Source of the DNA: Gentiana macrophylla
Taxonomy: Eukaryota > Streptophyta > Magnoliopsida > Gentianales > Gentianaceae
NCBI GenBank assembly: GCA_026214975.1
Contig: CM047813.1
Location: forward strand, 36,551,871 to 36,615,870
Direction of reading: 5' to 3'
DNA length: 64,000 bases
The notes beneath the pieces are model-generated. The model was given only the letters and a program-made list of their open reading frames with translations, ran no database searches and had not been told where the DNA came from. A program made the position numbers and the translations under genes. This document shows, piece by piece, positions 30,907-42,510 of this stretch. Every line of letters begins with the position of its first letter. Position 1 is the stretch's first letter.

Positions 30907-32451
30907 CGCTTTTATTTTATTTCCCTTATTTTCTTTATTTTATTTTTGTTCTGTACTAGCCGTAGTCACTGTAGGGTTGTTTCAGACCGACCTGCGCACA
31001 CTGAGCCAGTCAGAAAGTTTTTTTTAGGATTGTCATGTCATGTAATTTGCATTTTCATGTAGTTGCACCTAGCCCACGAGTTTGTGATATTTTCATGTAT
31101 ATGTATTCCATCTTTATATGAGCTTAATCTAAAAATTCTCTAGACTTCCTTTCCTGTGCTTTATATGTTATCTTCCCCCTATCCCCGAGGTATTTCATGT
31201 TTGTCAAGTGTGCAGGGTATTTGCATTAGCTATTGTGAGTTTTCAGATGATATCAGTTTTCCGGTGGATGGTCCACAGTCTACTGCCTTCATCGAGCATT
31301 TTTGGATCTGGATCGATACACTTCCAGAAGTGTTTCTTTAGAACGACAATCAGCTAAGTTTCCTTATTTATTTACTTTCTGCACAACTTGAGGACAAGTT
31401 GCAATTTAAGTGTGGGGGAGGGGATGGTTTATGTGTATCTACATTCATTTGCTCTAAGTAGTTATATTTCTATGAAAAGTGCTAAATTTTTCAAAATTTT
31501 TTGTTTAGTCCCGAGTAACATTTCAACCGCATACTAGTTTTATAATCTGGCACCCTTTAGTTGTTATCAGTAGTCATATCATGTTTAAGAATAGGTTTGG
31601 TCGATTCGATACTCACTTGAACTTCATTTCACGAACCTATTAGATGAAGAGCCAAATATAGAATAGTTTCCGGCTAGCTAAAGGAAAGTTAATTCTCGAT
31701 GCAGATAACACTTATTTAGCATTAATGAAAGTTAAGAACTTGTGCTATACTCACGGTTAGAATCTCAGTACCTTAGTGTTTTTGAGAACTTTGAGAGTCT
31801 TGAATGTGTTAGAAATAATATTTGACCGAGAGTTTCCAAGGAGTTTGAAAAATATAAAAATATATATATCTATAAATAGCAATAAATGAATAAAATTTCT
31901 TTGCGGAATTTTGTTTATATCTATCACCTCGAGTCCATTTGGATACTTGCCCATTGGGGAGTGTGGTTTACCTTGGACAAGATGTGGATTGAGTGATCTC
32001 GTGGTGATTGACCGCCTCTAATGTAGGGAGTGTGTTATACTTTTGAGACGCGACGATAGGAAATATAAAATATAAAATATACGTTTTTTTTTTTTGGAAT
32101 TCTAAGTCAAGTTGATCTAAACCCAGTAGAGACCCGAAAGGTATTTTCTTGGCACTAAGTAAAGGAGTTTAATTGTGAGTTAGTTACTATGTTCTTGGTA
32201 ATTAGTTTTTGTTAGGTAAGTCTTTGTAGATAGAATGAAGTTTTCGTTTAGTTGACTCGATAATCAAGTTGGTGCTTGATGTATTATATCAAGAGAGGAT
32301 CGTGGAAGTTTAGTAGGTTCTGCACACACAATCACCGAGTGAGATCGATTTGTTGGATACTAGCTTGTCATGATCTTGACTATATCTCGTGTCGTTATTA
32401 TGGGATTCTTGATAGTATGTCTTGTTTTGTTTTGCTCGGGACGAGCAAAAG

Positions 32452-32467
32452 TTTAAGTGTGGGGTGT
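32452..32467 (+). other. Polypurine tract before the 3' LTR
   Basis: TTTAAGTGTGGGGTGT immediately precedes TGTTCGGGG, the 3' LTR start. It is the expected plus-strand primer position. A similar GTGTGGGGGAGGGG occurs earlier at about 31411. Confidence 0.6.
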
Positions 32468-34004
32468 TGTTCGGGGTCAAATTGTATGATTTTTATAGAT
32501 ATATTTTATATCAATTTCCCCGTATATGTATTATTTTCATAAGTAGTAGGCTTTATATCGAAATATTTAGTAAATGATGTTTTTAAGAGGTTAATTGCAA
32601 AACGTAACGAATTATGTGCTTAAATGATGATTTTATGTTATTTTGGAAATACGTTACGCTTTGGTATGTTTTCCTATTGTTGTAGATACTCATTGATGAT
32701 GGAAGAGAGGATTTTAGAGAGCCAAATTCGTGCTTGGAAAGAAATCAATCAAGATAAATGTCGGAAAATCAGGATTCCGGGTAGTGACGACCTTGCAACG
32801 CAGTTATTGATACGATAACAACCGATTTGACCCTGGACCTCAAGAGAAGAATTGTAGGGCTTGAAGAGAGGATTCTACAGGATTTTGAATCACTCCATTC
32901 CGACTTACGAGGCCCGAGATATGAGCGTTACAAGTTTGGATGCTGTTGCTGAAAATAGTGGACGGGCGTCCGACCTTATGAACGCCCGTCCGGCACCGTT
33001 ACTGTAGCAACCGACTTGATTTTACTATAAAAGCAGCTGCGATTCCAACCCTAATTACATCAGATTTTTCATACGAAAAATTACACGCACAACATGGCCG
33101 CTTTACGGGAGCTTTCATAGGCCGATCACCCGAGCCTTGTGCTCGGGTGATCGGGGTCTTTATTTTGTTTGTTTTTCCTTCGCTTTCTTGAACCATGATG
33201 ATGTTTTGAGGTTGAATAAACATGGAGCAGCCATGGGAGACCTGTTTGCAGCAGCTTTTATTTTCTTTCTATGGATGTTTTGTAAGTCTTTTAATTAAAG
33301 TTCGCTTCTTTCCATGCGTTTATTTGTTAATGCAATTTATATCGAAAGATGTTGCGATTGATGTTTACCGTGGGGCGAAAGTCGGTGTAAACGCGAGATC
33401 ACCATAGGAAAGAATAGACGCTTTTGATCTATGTCAAACGAAAGTTGATAGGTTGAATGTCTAGGTTGTTAGATCTAGTAAATCTTGCACCTTGGTTTAT
33501 TTTATGATCGTTAATCTCCGTAAATCGAAAGATAGAGATTGATAGGCGAATTCATCTACGAAAGTAGGAATTCATACGTTTGATAGGTGAAACCACAACT
33601 TAAATTAAATCACTATAAGATAATCTAGGGGAAGAAATTAAGGGTTGCGGGATGGTGGATTATGATTTGTTCCATGTTTAATCGCTTACCATTATCATGT
33701 TCGTTAGATAGATTTATTGTTGTAGCTTAGATTTATTTTATGTTGATCGCAACTATCTTTCCGGCTTTGGATTAACAATCCTCTGTCCATTTACTTTTCC
33801 GCTTTAGTTTAGGTTTAGGTTTTAGTTAATAAAGAAGGATTAATTAGATTAGATTCAATAGCCCTTTTCCTCGAGGATCGATACCCATTTTATCCAACTT
33901 TACTAGCAACTACCCGGTATTCGGCCGGTTAGGAGGTAGTTTTGCATGGTAGTATAGGTTTTATAAATTTTCTTTTGTTTTAATGATGCAAAATCTCCCC
34001 AACA
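32468..34004 (+). mobile_element. Composite element, 3' LTR (1537 bp)
   Basis: TGTTCGGGGTC..CTCCCCAACA, followed by TSD TTCAC at 34005-34009 matching 26169-26173. It is near-identical to the first LTR. Several differences are single missing bases in G-runs of the first copy (for example CTAGGGA against CTAGGGGA, GCGGATGG against GCGGGATGG). TATAAAAG lies at 33026-33033. Confidence 0.93.
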
Positions 34005-34009
34005 TTCAC

Positions 34010-34370
34010 TGCCTACACTACGGTCAGATCACCTTATTCTATACCCTTGGTCCTTTTAAATGCAAGGGCCATCAACTTAGTATTTGTTTCCGACAAGCTC
34101 GCTCTAAGCACCCACGACCTTATCTGAAACAATGGGGCCACTATACTAATACAACAACCCGGCACGCAAGTGAAATAACGAGGCCATGAGCTCGAAAAAT
34201 TCAGAATCTTAGGTCAGAATCGAAAGCAGACAGTATGCATGCAAAACAAGCTAGTCGAGAAGAAAACCAAAAGTTCTTTTTTCTTTTGTTAAATGAATGC
34301 TTTATCTTTTAACAAACAACGATTCAGTCAACATAATCACTTTCTTACTTTATTTACCTATTATTATTTT
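34010..34370. other. Continuation of the old element after the composite insertion
   Basis: This should join 26173 once the composite element is removed. It contains no recognisable protein or terminal structure. At about 34371 the LINE 3' end (minus strand) begins. Confidence 0.35.
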
Positions 34371-36490
34371 TAAATGGGAAAGGAAATTTTATTAATCCAT
34401 ATCGGCGATGCAACCATTTACAATTTCTGTTGGGGGAGGTGACCCAAACAATTAAGCCCCTCACAGACAGACCTGCTTGAGCTAATAAGTGGGATGGCCT
34501 ATTGCCATTGCGCTTAATGAATGAAAAAGAGTAAGATTGGAAGGCCTTCGCTATACTTAGGCAGTCCGCAACAAGGCAGCCGAGGGAAGATAGGTCATTC
34601 AAGAGGGCTTACAAGCGTGTTATGCATGAGAGGGAGCCCGTTTCGATAATCACGGACCTAGCTCCAAGGGTTGCTTCCGTGAAGAGATCTTGTTGGATGG
34701 CCATGAGCTCAAGAGTTTCGACGTCGAGGTTATTCAAGATATGTTGTGAAAGGGTATGATGTATTTGGCCTTCGGAATCACGAGCAATGACTCCAATGGC
34801 GGAGGAGTCTCTGGAGCGGGCTGCATCTGTGTTGAACTTGAGGGCCCCAGTCGATGGGGGGTCCAATTAGAGGGCCAATTCTTTGGCACTTGTGATCCAA
34901 GAGGGGATTTTCCGACCATAATATATTCTTTAGCTCCTCCTCCGCTGCGGAAATAAGCTGACTGCTACTTGGGGATTTGCTGTCAAAAAGCCAGGCACTA
35001 CGAGCTTTCCAGATATGCCATAAAATGGTGATGGTTGTCACAACTTTTTCGGTACTGCCCTTCTTTAAAAGGTAGTCAAGGAAATTGGCTAGATCCCAAA
35101 CTCCCCGCAAGAGCTGAATCAACAAGGATGTCGTTAACGGTCTTCCAAACAATTTCTAGCAACGAGCAGCAAAAGAATAGGTGCTTTAGATACTCCTCGT
35201 GGTGTCCGCAATTCCCATCACTTAACTTCCGCCTTTTGAGTGATGCATTAGTAGCCAAGCAATCGTGCAGGCCTCTCCAGATGAAGTGTTGGACCTGGGG
35301 TATAAACGGGAGATTCCAAATACGGCACCATATATAATCCGGGGATGTGGAAGTGGATGCGGTGGAGAAACGCAACCCACCTTGACTGAGATGTCGAGCA
35401 AGGATGTAACCCGATTTAACATAATAGTTCCCTTTTCTTGTCATAATGCCAAACAATATCGTCCCGGTGATTGCCCGTTGGTAAGAGGATGCTTAATATT
35501 GCATGTGCCTCATGTGGGTAAAATAATGTGGTTTTTTTTTTGAGTGGAGTAAATGATGCGGTTACTAGATCATAATCCCAAGTGTGCAAGAGTGGAATAA
35601 TGAGGGAATCCTCTTTAGCATCTACCGGTAAGGAGGTAGAGGTAACACGGCAAGACGCCGGTAGTGACAGCCAGAGATCGAAATAAATGTTAATAAGAGC
35701 ACCGTTACCAACTCGCCAACGAAGCCCCTGTGTTAGGAGGTCCCTGCCCTCAAGTAAGCTGCGCCAAAGGAAAGAAGGCATGGATCCAAAATGGCGTCCA
35801 AAATATTACTATTGCTGAAATATTTGCCGAGAGGACCTTGCTTACCAATGAGTGGTATTTGAGCAATCGCCAAGCTTGTTTTGCAATTAGGGCCAAATTA
35901 AAGGCATCCAGATCATGAAAACCGAGGCCCCCTATAGCTTTAGTCGTGTCTTATTTTTTCCAATGAATTTTCTGCTTGTTGTCAGTACCACCCCAAAAGA
36001 AACGCCGGATCAATTTTTCAATAGAGTCAATGTGGGAAGCGGGAATGCGAAAACACTGCATTACGTAGGTGGGAATAGCTTGGAGCACACTTTTTATAAG
36101 GAATTCTTTGCCGGTTGGAGATAAGAATTTTTCTATCCACCAACTTAATTTTTTGCGAACTTTATCCTCGAGAAAAGTGAATATCTGTTTTTTGCTTCTA
36201 CCGGTCATGAAGGGGAGACATAGATATTTCCATTGCAAGTGCCTAGGGGAACATTGAAGATTGAGATGACATCCTCCTTGTTATCGTTTGCGACTGACTT
36301 GTTAAAGAAGAGGCTCGACTTGTGCTTTTTTATCGCTTGGCCCGAAAGACATTCATAATTAGCGAGAATGTCCTTAACTACAGTGGTCCCTTCCGTATCA
36401 GCTTTGAAAAATAAGAGACTGCATGGATCACATTGTTCCTGCCAAAAGATAATCCCTCGAGAGAGCCATTGGATATAGATTGATAAAAAC
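34371..36490 (-). pseudogene. 5'-truncated L1-type LINE (late RT, zf-RVT, RNase H), dead
   Basis: Minus-strand order: RT end (CSLLFFKADTEG, YECLSGQAIKKHKSSLFF), post-RT region (YLCLPFMTGRSKK, WWIEKFLSPTGKEFLIKSV, IPTYVMQCFRIP, FWGGTDNKQKIHWKK, LGFHDLDAFNLALIAKQAWR), zf-RVT (IPQVQHFIWRGLHDCLATNA, LKHLFFCCSLLEIVW) and RNase H (LKFNTDAARSRDSSAIGVIARD). Frames change at least six times. An internal deletion removes the catalytic FADD of RT: sequence from before it (SRGIIFWQEQCDP) abuts LLFFKA. The 3' end on minus has AATAAAATTTCC near 34385. Confidence 0.9.
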
Positions 36491-36666
36491 ATGACTGATA
36501 AAATACAGAAAGAATATATCACATCCATTCATTTTATATAACGCATATATTATTCCAAAAAAAAAAAGGAAACAGCGTGACAACTTTCTATCAAATCATA
36601 TAGTAAATACACATACCATGATAAGAATCGTAAACTTCTAAGTGCAATTGTTGAGCCCTTAAGAAC

Positions 36667-36699
<33 letters not shown>

Positions 36700-36892
36700 C
36701 TCACACTAAATTTCACATCTCATAGGGATCTAATCTGTTATCAGTAATTTGCCACGTAAACAATATTTCAAATTCCTTGCCATTTCATCATTATTCCTCT
36801 CTTTATATTTTTTTGAGGGCTTCATCATTATATTTCTCTTGTTTGTGGAAAATAGCCCACGACCCGCAGACAGAGGATCCGACCCGTTAATC
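36491..36892. other. Spacer with poly-A run, 3' flank of the C2 gene
   Basis: It holds a nearly pure run of about 28 A at 36669-36697. On the C2-gene strand this is poly-T downstream of the stop. No gene. Confidence 0.6.
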
Positions 36893-37702
36893 TCAATCAA
36901 CCCGCCCTAAAGACTCTTCCCAAAACCGTTGATCTAAATCGGACGGACACCTGCGAATCTTATTCTGGGTCATAAGTCCACACAGCATTCCAACACCGTC
37001 GCTCAGTTTCACCGGCGCACCACATTTCGTCATCAGACCATTCCATTCTCTTAAGGCAGTGCATGTCGCCGCCGGCGAGGAGGACGACGTCGTTGATTCA
37101 GCTCCGTCAGATGACAAATCAATGGAAGAAAAATCAAAATCGCAAGAATCTCCACCTGACGATTGCTCGCTCCTCTTCGATCCTCCACGGCTAAGCCTCC
37201 GATTATTCTCTTTCTGCTTCTCATTTTCACCTGTCAGTTTCCGGAAGTTAACCGCCGATAGTCCTTTCAATAGTGGAAACTCCGATTCATCATGAATCGC
37301 AACGGCGACATTGAGGACGCCGCGAAACTTGCCGGAGGAGCGACGAATTTGAACAGCTGTGAACGCCGGAGTACCACGAAAATCAATTGTTTTCCCCCCC
37401 AAGCAGTTACTGAGTAGGAAACGGACGGTACCTAACAGCACATTCTTGATGTATCCGACGGCATAGATATGGATGTCAACAGCAGATGTTTCGCAAGAAA
37501 TGAAATTGGGAGAAACTCGAAAGAGGAACTTATCATTCCAAGTAGGGTTTCCTTCACCGTCGTGATCAATTCGGGTTCGGAGCTTGATTGATGGGTCAAT
37601 CCAGGCCACCGCGTAGGTTTTCAAGCGGCGGAGATTGGCGGAGGGCTGCTTTAAACCCTGGGCGGAAATCAAGTTGAACTCCAGAATCTGATCCTTCTCC
37701 AT
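36893..37702 (-). CDS. C2-domain protein, SRC2/BAP-like
   Basis: Intact single-exon frame of 269 residues. An N-terminal C2 domain spans about residues 5-135: LEFNLISAQGLK (strand 1), YAVAWIDPSIKLRTRID, NPTWNDKFLFRV, AVDIHIYAVGYIKNVLLGTV and GVLNVAVAIHDES. Several Ca2+-binding aspartates of canonical C2 loops are not obvious, so calcium dependence is uncertain. The rest is a low-complexity Ser/Glu linker (SSGGDSCDFDFSSIDLSS) and a conserved C-terminal tail with Cys residues (MTKCGAPVKLSDGVGMLC) ending RRCPSDLDQRFWEESL. Plant proteins of this kind bind membranes and act in stress or defence signalling; the exact role here is unknown. The ATG is the only sensible start before the domain. Confidence 0.9.
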   Translation of the reverse strand: MEKDQILEFNLISAQGLKQPSANLRRLKTYAVAWIDPSIKLRTRIDHDGEGNPTWNDKFLFRVSPNFISCETSAVDIHIYAVGYIKNVLLGTVRFLLSNCLGGKTIDFRGTPAFTAVQIRRSSGKFRGVLNVAVAIHDESEFPLLKGLSAVNFRKLTGENEKQKENNRRLSRGGSKRSEQSSGGDSCDFDFSSIDLSSDGAESTTSSSSPAATCTALREWNGLMTKCGAPVKLSDGVGMLCGLMTQNKIRRCPSDLDQRFWEESLGRVD

Positions 37703-39325
37703 CAGAAATCAATACCTCTCTCTATACTAATTTGAAGCCATAATTCTTGATCAAGAACCAATGTTCATTGTTACTACGATTATACCTGCATTTCAGTAAA
37801 GAAAAGGCTCAATAATTGAAAGAAAGTAGAGAAATGGACATTAAAGAAAAAGGAAGAGCGTCTTTCACCAATTAAAATGGAAAACAAGCTGCCGTCGGGA
37901 CCACCCCTTTGGCAAAGGGGTCGACAGTCGACTGCCTGTTCTTCGTAGCTTTTATGTGCTCTAAATATTAGTAAAAAGCTAGTGAATTTTGTGCTAGGAG
38001 TAGAAGGAAGAAGAGTATCAAATTAACAGAGAGTGTGCCTTTGTAAATTGTATACGTTTTGGGGTTTGGACTATTTCTGTAATTTAACAAGTCCAGCGTT
38101 TTGGAAGTGTACGTGAATTGTGCGGGGAATACAAATCCGTTCTTGAGAAGTTAATTCAATTTATTTTATTATCCATATAGTAGTACACAAAAACTTGTTA
38201 TTTATTTTATGCGAACATAGAGGTCAAACTTTCAATAATTAATTTGGCAGAGTAATGGTAAGTGAATGAACATACCATATATGGAGGGATAAAATCCTTT
38301 ATGCAGTGAACCTTTGCAGGAATGATGGTCCAATCGGCGGTGATAGCGTGAATGATGATTACTGTCCAAGGTTTGTATTGTATTTATCTTGTCATGTAGA
38401 GTGTGAGGTTGTTTGTGGCGTGAGGCGTCCCTACGTTATCTTTAGTTTTTTTAAAGGACGTGGAAAGACACATGTGGAGTGCAGTCGTAATAGATATATC
38501 TAAGACCGAGAAGAGGCGTGCAACTTCTGAGCTAAGAGGTCAGGGTCAAGCTTTGGACACACGATGAGTGATTAGCCTGGATCGCACCTGAAGATGGACT
38601 TACGCGCGTAGTCCGGATGGATGAGTGCCACGTGTATGGTGGTGGATCTAGCCCACGTCAACCTCAAATGGATCAAACCCTAGGCAACTTAATCAATCAG
38701 AATTCATTCCATATGCCACATAAACCTCATTTAAATGTTGTGTTAATTTTGAAACAATCAAACAAACATGATGCCAATCATCATAAGTGTAATAAGAATA
38801 CATCACTCAACACTTTTGTGTTTCATGTTAGAAGTAGCAAATATTGAGGAGATCATTTTCATTGCAACATATATCGATGATCTACCCGTTGCTTAAAAAC
38901 AATTTTATTGACGACATGTTTGTGTTGTTTTTAATAGTATTATGTTATCAGTTATTAGTTATTACTCTACTCACTCAGTTTTTTTATCTGTGGCAGAAAT
39001 AGGAATCACATAGATTAAAAAAATAATTAATATGTCTAAAATATAGTATTGAAAACGTATTTTTTAATTGAAGATGAAAATATATTGTTTGTAAAAGAGT
39101 TTTTAGTATTGAAAATGTATTTTTTTTATTGAAGATGTAAATATTTTATTGATAAAGAAGAAAAAAATAAACAAATTATGTTTTGAAAATGTAAAATAAC
39201 ATATAAATAAAAACAAAACAAATTCTGAAATTTGATACATAAAAAAAAGACGGAAAAAGCATTATTTTGCACGGACAATTAGGGGGTAATAATGGGGTAT
39301 GCCATTTGCATCAAAAGACTATTCT
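37703..39325. other. Intergenic, upstream of the C2 gene
   Basis: Presumed promoter and 5' UTR next to 37703. CCCCTTTGGCAAAGGGG, a short perfect palindromic stem, lies at 37904-37920. The block at 38300-38680 is GC-richer (ACGTGGAAAG, GTGCCACGTG) but encodes nothing I recognise. From 38850 to 39325 the DNA is AT-rich. No RNA gene seen. Confidence 0.4.
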
Positions 39326-39808
39326 TGTTATAAATATTACGTGTTATAACTTATGTTATAAATATAACACGTAATGTGTAGATGTCCATTAGATATAATA
39401 TCTACTTTCTCTTCAGTGTATAATACTAATTTAGCTTAGTTTCTTAATCATTGAAGTCTTAAAGCGCGTGTGATATGTCGTGTCTTTATTAAACGATGTG
39501 CATAGCAGATAATTATCCTGAGGATAATGATTCACCGCCATATCATCCACGTGATAAGCTTGGTTAACTCACATACTTTCACATGCAATGATAAGGTGTA
39601 TAAGCCACCTCCTACTTCCAATGTATCTATATATACATTAAATCGAGTTTTATGTTGAATAATAAGATTGAGATTCCAGTTTGCAATAATATATGACGCA
39701 GTTAGCATGCAAGCTACTTCACCTCTTTGCTTTTGTTTGTTTACTTATACAAATATAAGTGGTAGTTTTACACTTCGGTAGCAGGAGTTTACATATATTA
39801 TTATAACA
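39326..39808 (+). mobile_element. 5' LTR of Ty1/copia element (483 bp)
   Basis: TGTTATAAATATT..ATTATAACA, near-identical to 44730-45210. Left TSD is ATTCT (39321-39325). Just inside the start is a 13-bp perfect inverted repeat ATTACGTGTTATA/TATAACACGTAAT (39336-39375). TATATATACATT at about 39628 is the likely TATA region. The TTATCAGCACGAG directly after the LTR is the probable primer-binding region. Confidence 0.93.
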
Positions 39809-39922
39809 CGTTATCAGCACGAGTCTCTACCGGTGCTGAGTAAGGCGTCCAGAAAATTACTCGAAAAACATTGACAGAGCGTGGAGGTAATCTTAGTCAA
39901 TCAATTTTTGTTTGTTTATGTT

Positions 39923-40201
39923 ATGGCTAACATATCAAGGCAAGAGTTTGTACCACTAGATATTTCCGGAAGAAATTATCTATCGTGGACGATGGACGTG
40001 GAGATCCATCTGGAATCTATGGGGCTTGGCAATACTATTGTTACGGACAATGATGAGTCCAGCCAAAGCCGTGCCAAAGCCATGATCTTCCTTCGACATC
40101 ATCTTGGAGATGGGTTGAAAAATGAATACCTTACGGTAAAAGATCCTTCTGAATTGTGGCATAATTTAAAGGATGATCGATCACCTGAAGTTGTCGACTA
40201 A
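39923..40201 (+). pseudogene. Copia gag N-terminal part
   Basis: The frame from MANISRQEFVPLDISGRNYL has the usual copia gag opening (ISGRNYLSWTMDVEIHL, KAMIFLRHHLGDGLKNEYL, DPSELWHNLKD), then stops at 40201. Following sequence to about 40430 shows frame-broken gag. The true start is taken as this Met, because the 14 residues before it are not gag-like. Confidence 0.8.
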
Positions 40202-40437
40202 TCCTGGTGCCGATTTGATCGCTTAATCTGCCCGGTCGCAAGATTTTAAAACCGTGACCGAGTTTAATTCACCATGTTTAAAATCACCTCTCGATTAAAA
40301 TTATGTGGTGATAAAGTAAATCATGAGGATATGTTGGAGAAGACATATTCCACATTTCATATCTCGAATATGCTCTGCAGCAGCGATGATCGAGAAAAAG
40401 GGTTCAAAAATATTACGAGCTTATAGCATGCCTCCTT

Positions 40438-40827
40438 GTGGCGCAGAGCGGGAATAATCAACTTTTGTTGAAAAATCACGAGTCCCGACCGATCGGTGTT
40501 AGCCCATTCCCTGAAGTGAATTTGGCTCAGTCATCAAATTTTGATCGTGGTCGTGGTCGTGGACGTGGTCGTGGCCGTGGAAGAGGCCGTGGACGAGGCC
40601 GTGGTCGTGGACGCGGTCGTGGAAGATATATGCCATATCATAATGATACCGATCATGGTAAGAAACAAAATGGTCCCCAGAAGACGGATCATAAGAAAAG
40701 CAATGAAAAGAAAGTTAATGATGATAAATGCTTCCGTTGTGGAATGGAAGGTCATTGGTCCCGTACCTGTCGTACGGGCGGAGCACCTTGTCCTACTCTA
40801 TCAAGCATCATTGAAAAAACTAGTTGA
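40438..40827 (+). pseudogene. Copia gag C-terminal part: (GR)n tract and zinc knuckle
   Basis: The frame holds about 13 Gly-Arg dipeptides (DRGRGRGRGRGRG..., 40537-40626), a Lys-rich linker and one CCHC knuckle (CFRCGMEGHWSRTC, spacing x2-x4-x4) at about residues 97-110. The GR repeat is encoded by alternating GGTCGT-like codons and is long for this family. Such RGG-like tracts bind nucleic acid. Confidence 0.85.
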
Positions 40828-41148
40828 AGATCGTGAAGCGAATCTTGTGTACCGTGATCATCCTGAAGATGATGACACTTATATTGATGCTAATACTGAT
40901 GCTGATGATGATATGGTGAATTTGGACATGGATAGTTTCTTGATGATTCCTGAAGGATCAAATGATCAAGAAAATGTTTAAATTAATTTAATGCTTTCTT
41001 GTAATATAGTAGTTTTCTTTTCGTTTCCTTGTACTATAGTAGTTTCCTTTTGTTGGTGTGTTTTTCTGAATGTTGTACTTTTGTTATCTTCTTGAAGAAG
41101 ATATGTATACAGATGGTGTGTTGGATATCAATAAAGATGTTTGTTTGA

Positions 41149-42510
41149 TTGATGATTGCCACTACACACATACCATATTTAAACATGAAAATACTTTTCT
41201 TCCTGAAGAAAGAAAAGATAAATGTTAACACAATTTGTGGCAATTCGAAAATGATTGAAGGCTCTGGAAGAGTCTGTTATATTCTCCCTGAAGGAACAAA
41301 ATTTACTATCAATCACGCACTTATTTTCTTCAAAAGCCCAAGAAATCTATTAAGTTTTAAGGATATCCGCAGAAATGGATACCATATTGAAACTAAAAAT
41401 GACACGGATCTTGAATATCATAAATGTTTCCGAAAGAAACATGTCTTGGAAAAGCTTCCATCACTTTCTTGGGGGCTATATTATACTAAAATCAGTCACG
41501 ATTGAATCATACCATATAGTAAACCGAGAAGTTTAATGATTCTAATGTTTATAAAATAAGGCATGATCGTCTCAGGACATCTGGATCGAATATGATGAGA
41601 AATATAATTGAGAATTCACAAGGCCACGCACTGTATTTGAAAAACCGAGAAGATTTTAAGTGCGGTGAATTCTCTTGTGTTGCTTGTTCTCAAGGAAAAA
41701 TGATTATGAAACCATCTTTTATGAAGGTGGCAAATGAATCACCAACATTCTTGGAAAGAATCCAAGGTGATATATGTGGACCTATTCATCCACCAAGTGG
41801 ACAATTTATATATTTTATGGTCCTAATCGACGCATCCAAGTAGATGGTCGAATGTATCACTATTATCGACTCGTAATATGGCATTTGCAAAGTTGCTTGC
41901 ACAGATAATCCGCTCACGAGCACAATTTCCAGATTTTCCGATTAAAAGTATTCGGTTTGGATAATCTTTGGAGAATATTCATCACATCGTTTGATGATTA
42001 TTGTATGTCTGTTGGAATTACCGTGGAACATCCAGGTAGCTCATGTTCACACGCCAAAATGGTCTAGCCGAATCTTGCATTAAAAGATTACGATTGATTG
42101 CTGTGAACCGATGTTAATGAGAACAAAGCTACCCGTGTATCCATGGGGACACGCTTATATTGCACGGAGTTGCACTTTTGCTCATTAGACCGTCAAGCTA
42201 CAATAAATTCTCCTTTATCAATTAGCTTTTGGTCATGAGCCTAATATTTCTCATTTACGGACATTTGGATGTGCCGTTTATGTACCGATTAGCCGGCAAA
42301 TAAGAACGTACTAAGATGGGCCCACAAAGAAGATTGGGTATTTATGTGGGATATAATTCACCATCTATCATTAGATATCTGGAACCCCTGACGGGTGACT
42401 TATTTACTGCAAGGTTTGCAGATTGCCATTTCGATGAAACTGTTTTCCCGAGATTAGGGGGAGAAAATGAACCCGAAGTTCATAAGAAAGATAATGAAAT
42501 CTCTTGAAAA
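41149..42510 (+). pseudogene. Copia protease/pre-integrase/integrase remnants
   Basis: Scattered frames: post-protease GSGRVCYILPEGTKFTINHAL and FKSPRNLLSFKDIRRNGYHIET; pre-integrase (CGEFSCVACSQGKM); start of the integrase core (SPTFLERIQGDICGPIHPPSG, MVLIDASK) with a stop at 41841. The core then continues only in broken frames to about 42310, followed by MGPQRRLGIYVGYNSPSIIRYLEP (post-integrase) at 42316. The protease active-site segment is not recognisable. Dead. Confidence 0.8.

Larger units (their letters stand above)
29465..32451 (+). mobile_element. Non-coding internal region of the composite element (LARD-like)
   Basis: About 3 kb without any recognisable gag, protease, RT or integrase frame. 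Contents in order: a T-run at 29511-29539; a hairpin family related to GACGGGCGT/ACGCCCGTC at 29771-29975; an array of small covarying hairpins at 30211-30906; T-rich spacers; AGGACAAGTTGCAATTTAAG at 31392 followed by GTGTGGGGGAGGGG, typical 3' sequence of Tat/Athila-like elements; then further AT-rich DNA. It would need proteins from another element to move. Confidence 0.75.

Noticed and set aside
40534..40981. Long frames overlapping the GR tract in other frames and on minus
   Set aside because: They are by-products of the GGTCGT repeat; the zinc knuckle identifies the real frame.
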